From the NCBI GenBank assembly GCA_004835665.1, contig RBKR01000012.1, positions 930,001 to 994,000 of the forward strand: a stretch of 64,000 nt of DNA, read 5' to 3'. The notes beneath the pieces were generated by a model. It was not told the DNA's origin, ran no database searches, and worked only from the letters and a program-made list of their open reading frames with translations. Every line of letters begins with the position of its first letter. The first letter of the stretch is position 1. Shown here in pieces: positions 21,170 to 32,694 of the stretch. The translations under genes and the position numbers were made by a program. This DNA is from Phoma sp. XZ068. Taxonomy: Eukaryota; Ascomycota; Dothideomycetes; Pleosporales; Didymellaceae.

Positions 21170-22681
21170 TCATTCCTGGGGCAGCAGGTCGGTTCGTCCC
21201 TTGAACTGGCACCGTTTGAGTCTCTCTTCGCTAATGAGGAAGCTCTTTGGAAACCAGTCCAGCCTCTCCAGTCCCCCATTGTTCTCAATCATCTTCACAA
21301 TAGCCTCTGCCGATTTCAGACACAATACCATCCCATGCCCGTTGAAGCCTGCAGATATCCACAAATTTCGGTAACTTGTCTTCCCTGGTACCTTGCCCAC
21401 GAATGGCCTTCCATCTGCCGTTGCACCCATTATTCCTGTCCACTCCTGAACGACTCTATCGGAAGTCTCTTCGTTGCTGATCTCGCCCCAATTGGTGGAG
21501 CCGAAGTAGCCCGCAAGACTTCCATGCAGATACTTTGAGATATCTGGATTAAGCGAGCTGTCGTCGACAGTGCCAAATTCACTTGCTCCTGCCTCTGGTA
21601 AACGGCCGAGACCACCGCCAATGACGATGTGTTGGCCACCATCTGGAAGAGGCCGGGGGATCATATATTCATATCCGTTCTTGTAGATGAAGGAGAATGT
21701 TGTGGGGAGTGGTGTTGGGAGTTTCGATTTGGTTCCGGGCGTTTGCGCTGTGATTTGCCCTCGCATAGGAACAATCACGCCTTGAAGTGATTGTTCGATG
21801 AAGGGAGTATAGCCGTTTGTAGCAAGGATCAAGTTCCGGGCGTTAAATATATTCTTTGCTGTATGTATCTCCCATATGAAATCGCTGTGGCTCCTGGCAG
21901 GCTCGATTTTGAGAACTGGCGTGTTAGTGCATATCTGCAAACCCATCTTGACGCACTCCTCTAGAACACCTGTGGTGAAGCGGTAGGCATGCACTCTGCC
22001 AGCAATATACTCGAAGGCGCCAGCTACCGCCTCCTCCTCTTCAACGGCTTGATTCTCATTCTTAACGCTGACTCCAAAGTGCTTGCTAACGGTCTCCACT
22101 TTCTCTCGGACGTTGTACCATGCCATTCGTCCTTCACTTTCCTCCTCTTCTTTCGCATCTGCACGCAATGCCTGGATTGCAATCTTACCCAACTCAAAGG
22201 TAGCCTTATCGTAGATGATGTCGACTGTCTTGCATAGCTTATTCTCGCAATCAATATTCAGTGCTTCAGCCAGTCGATGGGTTTCAACAATGTTATTATA
22301 CTCTAGGCGTGCGATCTTCAATGCCTCCTCCTTTCCAAGCTCTTCAGCATGTTGCAAGTAAGATCGGTAGCTCGCTGCTTTCGTATGACCTCCGTTGCGG
22401 CCTGTAGCCCCGCTGCAAACCTCGCGTGCTTCCAGCATCATGATGCGTGCCTTGGGCTGGGCTTTAAGAAGGTTGTAGGCGATCATGGTACCTGAAATTC
22501 CGGACCCAATGATGACATGATCATAGGGCTCGTGCGACTCATCCTCTCCGTGAAAGACATTCGCGAGCGGCGATTTGGGGTTATGCCAGTAGGACGGTAA
22601 TGGTTCAGCAACCGGGAACCCAACAGGTATACGCGCGCGATCTTCCATGCTGAGCGTTCTCACTGGTATAGGAAGATCCAA
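21170..22681 (-). CDS. FAD-dependent oxidoreductase of the DAO (D-amino acid/glycine oxidase-like) family
   Basis: Single exon, 503 residues. The Rossmann FAD-binding motif HVIIGSGISGTM gives G59-x-G61-x-x-G64, followed by an acidic strand end (MLEAREVCSGATGRNGGH) typical of fungal DAO-family proteins. Later features are ARNLILATNGYTPFI, IVPMRGQITAQTPG, QHIVIGGGLGRLP and, near the C-terminus, WISAGFNGHGMVLCLKSAEA, the second FAD contact. Such enzymes oxidise amines or amino acids to imines with O2; the substrate cannot be read from sequence. No signal peptide and no clear peroxisomal tail (ends LLPQE). It converges on the broken dehydrogenase, 16 bp apart. Confidence 0.9.
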   Translation of the reverse strand: MDLPIPVRTLSMEDRARIPVGFPVAEPLPSYWHNPKSPLANVFHGEDESHEPYDHVIIGSGISGTMIAYNLLKAQPKARIMMLEAREVCSGATGRNGGHTKAASYRSYLQHAEELGKEEALKIARLEYNNIVETHRLAEALNIDCENKLCKTVDIIYDKATFELGKIAIQALRADAKEEEESEGRMAWYNVREKVETVSKHFGVSVKNENQAVEEEEAVAGAFEYIAGRVHAYRFTTGVLEECVKMGLQICTNTPVLKIEPARSHSDFIWEIHTAKNIFNARNLILATNGYTPFIEQSLQGVIVPMRGQITAQTPGTKSKLPTPLPTTFSFIYKNGYEYMIPRPLPDGGQHIVIGGGLGRLPEAGASEFGTVDDSSLNPDISKYLHGSLAGYFGSTNWGEISNEETSDRVVQEWTGIMGATADGRPFVGKVPGKTSYRNLWISAGFNGHGMVLCLKSAEAIVKMIENNGGLERLDWFPKSFLISEERLKRCQFKGRTDLLPQE

Positions 22682-22986
22682 AGAACGGATGTACTTATAG
22701 TACTTCGAAGTCTGATATGTATCCGAGGCGGGCTAGTCTTGACTACTGATGTGGGGAAGGTAATCATCGCCGCCTATACCTTCCTATTCCAGCCTTAGTG
22801 ATATGTGGGTCACGACGTTCAGTGATAAGTTGCGATGGCCGCTGCCGTGAGATGAATTTGCATTATAAGTCGCTTCAATCATCAGGACATGACGCTATGA
22901 TTTGGAATGCGCTAGTAATCCAGGACACGTTCGGTGCAGCCCGAAGCACCTCAGTCAAACGATGCGGCGTGACCATCGATTGCTGC
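22682..22986. other. intergenic
   Basis: 305 bp between the start of the FAD oxidoreductase and the 3' end of the aminopeptidase. No gene seen. Confidence 0.6.
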
Positions 22987-24282
22987 TCAGAAGTAGGATC
23001 CCTCCACGAGGAAGCCTACTGTCAAACGTACATGCTGATTCAAATGGTCAAAGTCCATAGTCGCAAGTGTATCTTTGTCGGTGTGGATATAAGGTGTCGA
23101 GTCCACCATGTTCTCGTCGCACACGTACGCAGCGGGGTAGCCTGCATCGTATGCCGCACCGCTACAACATTTGTTAGCTTGTATTGATACAGACTTCTTG
23201 ATCACAGGAGTAAAGACTTACTGGTCACTGCAAGCGTAACCGCATCGGTCTGTGATCACTGGCAGACCAGTGTACACCGGCACCAACTTTTTGATGAAGT
23301 TGCTCAGTGGTGTGCTCACATAGTCAGTGTAGACTGCAATGTTGTGATTGGGAGAGTATGCAGTCATGTCTTGGTTCATGAGAGCAAGGACTTTGACGCT
23401 ACGCTTGACGTAGTCTTGCATGATAGCACGGGCGCCCAATAGGCCACCCTCCTCGCCTGAGTAGAAATGAAACTCGAGAGTGTTCTTTGGAGCATACTTT
23501 GCCGCCGCCAGAACACGAAGAGACTCCAGTATGGTGACAACAGCCTATACTCATTAATTTGAGGTCTCGCTCATTGACGTTACAGTGCTTACCGAGGCGT
23601 TGTCATCAGCACCAGGAGCACGGCCAGTTGTTGGGTTAGCCTGGTTGATGGAGTCGAAGTGACCGGACACAATGACGACATTGGATGAGGTTCCAGGAAT
23701 TGTTGCAATAACGGATGGCTGGTTGTAGCTATGAGTGAACTGCTTGACAGTGATCTTTGTGTTCGCAGCAGCGACAGTCTTGACGAGATTGAAGACAGTG
23801 GTGGCTGATGATGCAGCGTACGATCCCTTGTAGTAACGGTTGTGAATATTTGTCAAAGTTGTAGCCCAAGTCTTGGGGTTGGTTTTACTGATCGCAGAAA
23901 GCAGGGGCGCTGCTTCTGCTTGGTGAGCCGCCGCTGAAGGGAAAGTTGCAGATTGGCGTTTGTCAACCTTGAACCCGTTTGCAACAGCCATGCGGTGTTC
24001 CTCAAGCTCCTGGGTAGATGTCAGATACCGGCAACAGCCTTAAAACACGCCAACAAGTATTTGACGAACCTGCGTCTCTGTAATGTCCATGAAATGGGCA
24101 CACGAAGGGGTGGAGATGAAGATGTCTAGCTTCTCTTGCTCGGTGTACCAGGTGCCATTATCAGCATCGGATGTCTTGATCAGTCGCAATTCCTCTCCTG
24201 CTGCATTCAGCTTCGGCGTGAAGGCGGAAACTGAAGCAATGGCGCTAATAGCGATGCTGGCGAAGACTGTTTTGCAAACCAT
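22987..24282 (-). CDS. secreted M28 leucine aminopeptidase (LAP1-like)
   Basis: Extracellular di-zinc aminopeptidase that removes N-terminal residues from peptides. Four exons: 24282-24070, 24009-23593, 23544-23222, 23161-22987; introns 60, 48 and 60 nt; 375 residues. The signal peptide is MVCKTVFASIAISAIASVSA; a propeptide follows, with a possible Kex2 site at K88-R89. Zinc and catalytic residues sit in VSGHFDSIN (H188, D190), PGADDNAS (D206/D207), YSGEEGGLLG (E241/E242), NQDMTAY, and TPYIHTDKDT near the C-terminus. CGYACSDH supplies the family's cysteine pair. The usual AHxDS variant is GHFDS here, which keeps the ligands. Confidence 0.95.
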
Positions 24283-26344
24283 GTTGACAGCAGTGATCTG
24301 GTGAAGGTAACGTAACGTCCCGAACGAAGCGCTGGAGCGGTCATCTTTATTCTGGCCATCGTGCTTCGTTTATAGTCGTAACTCTATCGGCGATATCCAC
24401 AAACCAGCTCTTTCCAGCTCTGATTTTCTTCAATCGCACAGAAAGCGCCTTCTGAGACGGGTAATGGCCGTCACAAGCTCCAGGGATTGAAATGGAAAGC
24501 TTGGCTGAACTTCTGCATCTACAAACAAGACCGTGCAAGCACTGCCGGGCGGCACTCATTAGCGAATAGCAATTAATAACGTCAGTCCTGCCCGACAGGC
24601 ATACGAGGGTTCTGCCCGAAGTTGTCATGCTAAGACCTGCGATAAGATTTTCGCCTTGGCTCCTGCCCTTTTTGATGCCACTTCCGTCCACGCCACTGTT
24701 TTGATAAACAAGTTGATGAAGTCGAAGACAGGAAGGTGGATCCTAGAAACATCATGATGAGATGAAGAAAGTCATGCTTCATGCTTTGCGAGATTGTTGC
24801 GTGGGGGATTTGATAGTTGCAGCGCCCGTGACATCAGTCAAGGTGCACGTGCGTACCCTTTCACACTTCACACTTCCACTGTACCTGCATCTCCCGCACA
24901 TTGAGTCTGACTGAAGGACGAGGGTATGGCAGTGATACACTGCTGTCTGTCGTACCATACTTGGGGGTGTATCGAACGACCGTGAACGTGAAACTCGCAC
25001 GTAATAGTGGACTCGGCGAAGATCCGCAGATCATGCATTCGATTTAACATGGTATCACACAGAGATCCCTCGCTCAGACAACCTCATCAACTCTTAGTTC
25101 ACAATGTTTCTCAGTGAGATTCTGCAGATGTGTCCCCGAAAGTGTTCACACTTAGGACCTCCCCTGGTCGTGTCATGGACACCGATAGTGTACGTTGTGA
25201 CACCTAGCTTTGCTAACATCGTAGACGCCCCGACTTTATACACAAAATGCATGAACATCTTTCTAGTGAATTATGTGATATATTGTATGACTTCCATCTC
25301 ACTGGCTCTACACCGACATAGTTGTACGAGCCGATGCACGCGCTTGTCGAAAACCTTGCCAATACTCCTCGGCTGGTGGGTCCAATTTAAAGCTGCCCAA
25401 ATTCCTGGTTCCTGGACTAATCTAGCGTAGTATCATCGGCGGTAATGGCCTTATTACTACACCACTGGCAAATATTCCTGTATCTAGCGCCACATGTAAT
25501 GAACAGCAACTTCTTCAACCTCAGTTTTACAGCTGTACACATCTTGTACGTATCTGGATTCTCGAATCGGTTGAAAATTCTGTGTTTCTGGGGTAATGGC
25601 TGGGTGTGACACTGGATCACCTCAGTACCCTCGAGGGGTATGCTGCTATTTTCGGATAATGAGGGACCTCGTTTTGCATTCGCAACTGGTGTTACACCGG
25701 AGCTGGTGCATGATATCCACGGTTTGTTAAGCGGGTGTATCTATGCTGTGTACTTGAACCACCTAGGTAAATGGTGCGAAATGCAGTTCTGCTTAACGAC
25801 TATTGCGCGAGACAGTAGCACTTTGTGTACGCAGTAAGGACTATCTGGTCATGACGGATGACGAACACGCGAGTGTCACAGCGAACAAGCAAAGCACTGC
25901 AATAGCTATTGATTCAGATTATCCAGGTCATCATCAGCAGTACGAAGATGCAGCAAACGAGTCGGGAAGCTGACTTAGGATCTGAATTGTGCCATTGTTC
26001 GATTGTTTGATGGTTGAGCCAAGGTCGACATACCGCGTTTAAAAGAAAATTAGGTTTCGTGTCTTTAGGAAGTGCTTTCATAGACGGACTGTATAGAACA
26101 CGCGGTCTTTCGAAACATATTTTAAGCGGCACGTAAAGGTTTCTAACAAGGAAAATGCTGCAGATTGAATCTCCAATTAAAACTGTGCGCTGGCTCGGGC
26201 ATTGGACATCCACGAGTGAGGGAACATGTTTTCGTCCCTACAAGGTCAAGATCAAGGCGAATGACGTTTGATGATGAGTGTATTAATATTGATAGTCTGC
26301 TGTTCATAATGAACTGTACTTATAATACCCCTTCTGCTCAACTC
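24283..26344. other. 2-kb gene-free stretch
   Basis: No supported gene. A minus-strand open frame at 24691-24347 (114 codons) and others near 25.1-26.2 kb have no recognisable domains, splice structure or coding bias. The section from about 25.1 to 26.3 kb looks AT-richer than the flanks. No terminal repeats or transposase fragments were seen. Confidence 0.5.
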
Positions 26345-27792
26345 TTACCAGCCTCTGTTCCGCCGCCCAACAAGTGCAGCCTCATCATCACTGTAATCGT
26401 TTTGATCTCTTTTCGGCGTATCTAAACCGCCCTTCAGACTGTCACTCCCTTCAGTGACGCTCTCCAGGCTCCCTGTCCTGACCACCCTCCTCTCATCAAC
26501 ACTGATACCGTTTTTCTTTGGGTTATAGCCACCGTTCACCTCAATATCCGGACCTCTCCCGTCGCGCTCGAAGAATGGATTTGGTTCGCTGCTGACGACC
26601 ACTTCGTGTGTCTTTTTTATTTCGTTACCGGTGGGTGCAAAGCTGATAGTACGGTCTTCAGCTGCGTAGTGAGATGCGTCGCCTTTGTAAGAGAAGACAG
26701 AAGTAAGTTCGTGGTTGGATTCGCGATGTGATTGTTTCGGGATACCAGTGCCGCCAGACTTGGCTCCGGATGTGGAGAAACTGAGAGACCTGAAGTCGTT
26801 TGCGAGGGATGCATTTCCAGGTTTGCGAGATGCAGAGATGGCGATGCGCTTAATCAGGTTGGCCATGGTCATTTCGATGTTCAACTTGACGAGGTATGCG
26901 AGAGGGTGGAATTGGATGTAACTGGCAAGGATAAGCAGGGTGCGTGTGAGAGTTATCGAGAGGATGGAGAGCTTACACAAAAGAATTAGGAATCGACATA
27001 GCTGCAATGATCATAACGTCCATGAGAAGGGAGACTATAACGATACGCTGGTTGAAGCGAACGAGTCGGTTGTACTTGGTGAGACCATTGCTGATGAGGT
27101 TTGCCTTGACGGTCTTGAGGAAGTACCAGTTGAGCGCAGCATCAACGATCAAATACAAGAATTTCTCGACACGATCCCAATACTCGTTTATGACGTGATA
27201 TCTAGATAGTGTTGGCAAACGTGTGGATGGGCGAAGTAATAGAACATACCTGTGGCTGATCTGGAGTCGTGCCGGTATCCAGATGTTGAAAACGCTAATA
27301 TTGATTGCAGTGACGAACACAGCAGTCGCTATCATGATCTGTCTCGAGCGTCTACGATCGGGTACGATGACACGAATTCGATTAATGATAATCTGCAGCA
27401 ACAATTGCACCTGAATACACCACCAAAGGAGGATGGTGAAGTAAAATGCAAAGCCTTTTTTCTCGTCAGTGAGTGTTTTCATGAGCAGATGGATTGTACG
27501 CACTCGGTCTGACTATCTTGAGCAGATGCAAGAAGCACTCGAGACCCATTGTGAATGAGACAGCCAGCTCCAGCCATATCATCCAAACGTACACACTCCG
27601 CAATGGGGAGCGTGAAGCTTTCGATTGTCCCCACGCCAGCCATATTGCAACGATAGCGTTAATCAACGTCAGTCCCCATACTACTGATGCGACGATAATG
27701 TCGACTATGGTAATAGGTTCATTCGTGTAGTTAGGTGAAATTAGCGGACCCCAGGGCTTGAAGGATGGGACGTCCCGGAACTCATTGTTCAT
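26345..27792 (-). CDS. multi-pass integral membrane protein, fungal-specific
   Basis: Four exons: 27792-27504, 27454-27250, 27201-26977, 26921-26345; introns 49, 48 and 55 nt; 431 residues from MNNEFRDVPSF. About seven hydrophobic spans: IVDIIVASVVWGLTLINAIV, VYVWMIWLELAVSFTMGLE, FYFTILLWWCIQVQLLL, IMIATAVFVTAINISVF, FLYLIVDAALNWYFL, IVIVSLLMDVMIIAAM and a short one near VYIQFHPLAYLV. The loop YHVINEYWDRVEK and the stretch VKANLISNGLTKYNRLVRFN look conserved. The last 170 residues are a hydrophilic, Ser-rich, probably cytoplasmic tail. The seven-span plan resembles a receptor, but no ligand or family is assigned. An earlier non-ATG extension is open but not needed. Confidence 0.85.
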
Positions 27793-30700
27793 GGCTTGCT
27801 GCAACGAAATCGATTCGATGCGACTGCACGAAGGGTTGTCAGTGAACAGAAAAAAACATGGACAGAGTGACAGGAGCACGGCAACTGCAGGTGGTACCCA
27901 TGCTTTTGATTTCTGAAGACCCCAGACATAGAAAACTGAAATGACGCTTCAGGAGAGCGGCGCAGAATCTGACAGACCCTCGAGTCAAGATAAGATTCGC
28001 GGAAACGCTACAATCGGTCCTGCATTAGGGTCCGGTGCTATCATTTGCGGGCTACTGCAAATCCTGTTGGGTTCCAGATGGTCAAGCACATCCACGCCGC
28101 CTCGTTTGAAATGCTGTTCTTGGAACGCATTCGAGACTAAGGTCTACCAAGGCTAGAGGATCGTGCTGACTTGCATATGAAACGGGAAGGATCCTGGTGG
28201 GACGTTGATCTCACTCGCTTCTCCGCTCGCCTTGCCGTGTTCGCAAGACGTGATATCCGAAAGACCCGCAATTACCAGATGATTGGTTTGTGGCAGAGCT
28301 TCATGCGCCTGTCAGTGGATCCACAACGAGTAAAAGCCTTGCCTTGCAACTTCCACGGTCTGGCAAAGATCATATGTGACAGATGTCATGTGTTTAATGC
28401 TTGTGTGAAGCTGGGCATGTAGGGGATACGAGCTTTCGGAAGGAAGCCCCTTGGAGCCGCAGAGCCGCAGAAGCGTAATGATTTTTGGGCATCATGGCCG
28501 GAGGCATGGAGGGAGTCTGGGTACATTATTCATAGTTGAACAGCAAGTGCAGGTCACAGGTGTGGCGAGGTCTCCGTACGGTGTGATTTGTTGAGAACTC
28601 TTCGGACTGGACACTCCGCCGTAGTCGACGGCGGCGGGCCTGAATGATCCAAGTGAGGCGGGCCGAAAAGTAGCGGACTTCCCGAGATATCAAGACTTAA
28701 AGTTCGGTCTTTGCCTAAGCAGTGCAGATATCGCTCCGACTCGATCATTGACACCATTCTTGACTGCCGGACAGCCACAACCAAACGTGTGTTCCAACCT
28801 CATGACGCTGCAACAACTTCAAGGCCATGCACGTTGCAATCTCTCCACATTTTCCAAGTGCCCGGTTTTGAAGTCTGGCAAATGCCGGTACTAGACGTTA
28901 GTGAGGATGCCGTTCACCCTTGGTGGAAGCCAATACGCCCCGCCGCGTGGCTGGTGCCTGACTTGTAACGGCATCAAGAGCACAGCGATCACTTGTTACT
29001 GACATGGTGTCCGCTGCGGCCCATAGCTCACTACGGGAAGGCTTCGGGCTCAGCATCTAGGCAAGTCCACCCTGGTGCAAGGAACGCCATTGTAGTTCGA
29101 AACGTTGCGTGACGAGGCTGTCGAAATTGCAACCTGCCGAGGTTGAAAGCCAACCTCTACTTGAATTATGAAACACGACGATTTTGGTTGACAAAGAAAT
29201 TGCTGTCTTTGTGTGACAGCGGGGCCGAGTCAAAGGATGCAATGCCTGCGTGAATCTGGAGGATGCTCCTACGATCATCTGGAGGGAACTAATGTGGCCC
29301 ATGCACACAGATCAGCACGATCGAGTTTTCAAACAACGCCGAAGCGCCGAAACTGTGAACGCCTGGAAAGCGAGACCGACAATGGCAATTTGATTTCCAG
29401 CCACTCCAAAAGCACTATTGATAACGAAGTAGGGAGTTTGACTCAGGTGAAGATGGCGTGTGCGATCAACTGAAGAAAATTAGCGATCCACTCGTCGAAT
29501 TTCGCTCGTCGATCACTCCAACGCAACACACCGCACGACCCCTGGAACGGGGAGACGGGAAACTACGTGTGAATGATGCTCACGACCCTGACTCGAGGTT
29601 TTGAAGGCAGTCTGCAAGGCTCTTACGTTTTTGCACCATTCAGCTTGACGCGGAAGCTTCCATTTCACATGTTAACAGAAAATATCCCGACCGAGTCTGA
29701 TCAGCCAACAAATACTCCGATGTCTAGATTGAAACAACACACATGTTCCTTGTGCGTACTTTAGAACCCTGCGTTTTCGATGTAAACTTTTGAAACGGTC
29801 CGGCTTCAGTCTACTTCAGATTACCGGCGTCGTCCCGGTCTGAACCATAGCGATCTTCCGGACCGAGGCAAGAAGCTCCTAATTTTCGACCAAACCTTTC
29901 GTATACAGTCCATCTATACTCTTCGTTGATGCTAGTATCCAATCTTAAAGTTTGACGGGCTGTTGATGTGAACCTTGGAATTACCTGGAGACCGAGGTGG
30001 GAGACTAGTTGTATGTTTTTGACATTGACTTCGAGCTTCTGGTAGTATGAACGGCCAGAGTCACTGCAGTCAATCAAGGTGTTTCGATCGTTATTTATAC
30101 TTGATGTACCCTGGAAAGCTCTTCTTCTAACCAAATAGAAATTCTTCGTTTACTAATGCTCAGTGTGCCGCATTCTCGACAGAAAAAATGTTCACGTGTA
30201 GGTATGTCAATTCTGGCAACAGTTTTGCAAACCCATGTAGCCACGAAGGGGTATGTAGCTCATACCAGTGATGCATGTACCCATTCAAAAACCTGTGGTG
30301 TATCTAAGTCGATTTGAACAGCAGCCACCCGGTCGCATGTACGTTCGATAGGCTAGAAGACATTGGCGTCATCCTCAAGATGGGTTTTGGTACGAAGCGC
30401 CTTTGGCAGTAAGAGTTGGCGTGCGTCGCGTGTAAAAGAAAACCAGACGTGCTCAGTCGAGGCAGTGCGAAAGAGAACAATTAGAGGGCGTAGTTTGTGA
30501 TATAAGGCTACGGAAGTGCGGGAAATTGATCGTAGCGTTCTACCTGTTGCTCTGATCGAACAGGGGTTGCACTTTTGCATCGTACCATCCTCATCTGTAC
30601 CTGAACAAAGATGCCGATCTGGCTATGGCGACTGTCGACATGACACTAGATGTTGGGCGTAAATGTCATGATAATGCGTCACAGAGTATGCGCTAAGTTC

Positions 30701-31058
30701 CTCCAACTCTAGACTGACTGAAAGCGGTGTGGACCGGGAAGCTTTTCAGGTCGGGCAACTTCGTTAACGTTTCAACTGCTAAAACCAAATGCTCACACTT
30801 ATGACGGTCAATCTCAAACTCTCACAGTGGAAATTTACTGCTCTCACTTATATGTTGTAAGGACACATGTACAACTCTGCTGTGTTTTTATACCAGGCTG
30901 TCTCAAAGCAAGCTGAAAACTAAGGGTTTCTGATCATGGAGTGAATAGAATCAGAGAAATAACATGCCACTGACATACATAAACTAGATTCGTGAAATAC
31001 CATCTACATCGTCATACGACCCAGTCTATCAAAGTTCGCAATCCTTCCCCAACCAAGC
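27793..31058. other. 3.3-kb gene-free stretch
   Basis: No gene can be supported. One 83-codon plus-strand frame (28171-28422) has fairly protein-like composition (EGSWWDVDLTRFSARLAVFA) but no partner exons or known domain. No tandem repeats, inverted termini or transposon motifs were noticed by eye. It may contain decayed sequence or long regulatory spacing. Confidence 0.45.
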
Positions 31059-32063
31059 CTACTTCTCAATGCTCAAAGTCACAACTTCCTCACGCTTTCT
31101 CTCCACGCTCACCGCTTCCTCGCTACCCAACTGCCTGTGTCTCTGATCCCGATGACCCCACTGCCTTCTCACAAAAGCCCTACAGCTGGGCGCGCACACA
31201 GCCAAAATACTACTCACGATCTCCACCAACGCCCAGACATCAATCGTATGCGTGATACTCGCCTTCGGCACACCCTGAATAAGCTTCAAGCACACAAACC
31301 GCACAAGCGCAGCAAGAATACTAACGCTCCCCATGGCAAACACAAACGCCAGGCCTGCGCGCTCAGCCCCACCGAACTCACTCGCTCGAGTCCACAGCGC
31401 GTGCACAGGGATACTGAGAATGACAATATCCGTAGCGATATTCGCGACTGTTGAGACTGTCACGCTGTCGATCGAGTGAACGGCTGAACAGAGCGATTTC
31501 CCAGGCTGCGGTGCCCAGTTGGCGGACACGGGACTGCACCAGAATGCAATGAGACCCATGTGCAGCAGGAACGTGAAGAACGTGAATGTGCATGCAATAA
31601 GGAGTGCGATCCTTGTGCGCCGGCCTTGCAGACTGAAGATCGAGTAGTAGAATGCGAGAAAGGCGGCTTTGGCGCTCCAGAGGCTGATGTAGATGAAGAA
31701 GAGCGAGATCCACGAGACGTAGAGCAGATGGCCAGATTGAGAAGGTGGGACGCCGTAGTAGAGTGTGCTTGGTGGAGATGAGAGGTAGCGCATGCGTGCG
31801 GTGTTTTTCCAAGTGTTAATGCAGACCAGGACGCAGCCGGACAGCCAGGAGAGGATGATGAAGGTGTCTGATATATTTGTTGCGATACAGTGTAAAGTCC
31901 ATGACCGTGCGCGGAGGGAGATGCGCATTACGATTGGGAGGAGTGCGAGAGTCATGAGCGTCCAGTCCAGGGCTATGAAGCCAGCTGTTGTTGAGTTAGC
32001 ATAGTTGAGAGTAGTATCATTGGCTAACATACGGAGTGGAAGATGAATGTCACTGTAAGTCAT
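31059..32063 (-). CDS. rhodopsin-domain (PTH11-like) fungal membrane protein
   Basis: Seven-span protein of the fungal rhodopsin-domain family, which includes PTH11-type GPCR-like sensors. The frame runs unbroken for 334 codons, but bases 32032-31985 form a perfect 48-nt intron (GTATGT donor, GCTAAC branch, ACAG acceptor) that happens to keep frame. Spliced exons 32063-32033 and 31984-31059 give 318 residues beginning MTYSDIHLPLP. Family marks: LDWTLMTLALLPIVMRISLR in span 1, an extracellular WKNTARM loop, LYVSWISLFFIYISLWSAK, AFWCSPVSANW, and VSTVANIATDIVILSIPVHALW. The basic tail is short. There is no CFEM domain. Confidence 0.85.
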   Translation of the reverse strand: MTYSDIHLPLRMLANDTTLNYANSTTAGFIALDWTLMTLALLPIVMRISLRARSWTLHCIATNISDTFIILSWLSGCVLVCINTWKNTARMRYLSSPPSTLYYGVPPSQSGHLLYVSWISLFFIYISLWSAKAAFLAFYYSIFSLQGRRTRIALLIACTFTFFTFLLHMGLIAFWCSPVSANWAPQPGKSLCSAVHSIDSVTVSTVANIATDIVILSIPVHALWTRASEFGGAERAGLAFVFAMGSVSILAALVRFVCLKLIQGVPKASITHTIDVWALVEIVSSILAVCAPSCRAFVRRQWGHRDQRHRQLGSEEAVSVERKREEVVTLSIEK

Positions 32064-32694
32064 GTTGGTAATGTCTTCAAAGAAAAACCTTACTGCTCTT
32101 TGCTTCTAGCGAGGTGTAGTGCATGCAATTGATCTCATATGTAGGATCTTTTGTATGCTCCAGCAGCCCTGCTCTTCCCCATCTTACCAGGGCTTGATCG
32201 TGAATAGCAGCTTACAGCCCCGTGGTGTTGCTGACAACTCACATATTCTATTTGACCGAGTTCGCGTATATGCAATCCTCCCGCTGCAAGTGTAAAGCCG
32301 ATCTGGGAACTGTGCTACTATTTTAGTGGTGATTTTGCTTATGTGAGGGGGCGATGCGTGTACCAATCTGGCACGTGGCAGGGGTTTATACAGCCGGCTA
32401 GGCGAGAACGGATAGGGCTGAAGACCAATATGTTGCTGACATGCGTTTGTTCTGTGCGTCGTCGGTAATGGCGATTGGTTGACAGTCTGATTTGGCGGTG
32501 ACGGACTTAGAGATGCGGTTAAATGTGACGGAGATTATTTGACCCAATGACCACATACCAGACACCTCGACGAATATCTGGCTGGAAACTTCTAGTTTCA
32601 AATCTATGTGGTATGTGTATGTCTACCGGGAATATCTATGTCGTAAATGCATCCACTCTACCCTCTAGATGCTCGTTTATTTGCGTGATTGCGC
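32064..32694. other. intergenic
   Basis: 631 bp between the start of the rhodopsin-domain gene and the 3' end of the phosphatase gene. No gene seen. Confidence 0.6.

Noticed and set aside
24347..24691. 114-codon minus-strand frame upstream of the aminopeptidase
   Set aside because: No domain, no splice signals, and composition consistent with a chance frame.
28171..28422. 83-codon plus-strand frame with protein-like composition
   Set aside because: No upstream or downstream exon, no known domain, and no support beyond frame length.
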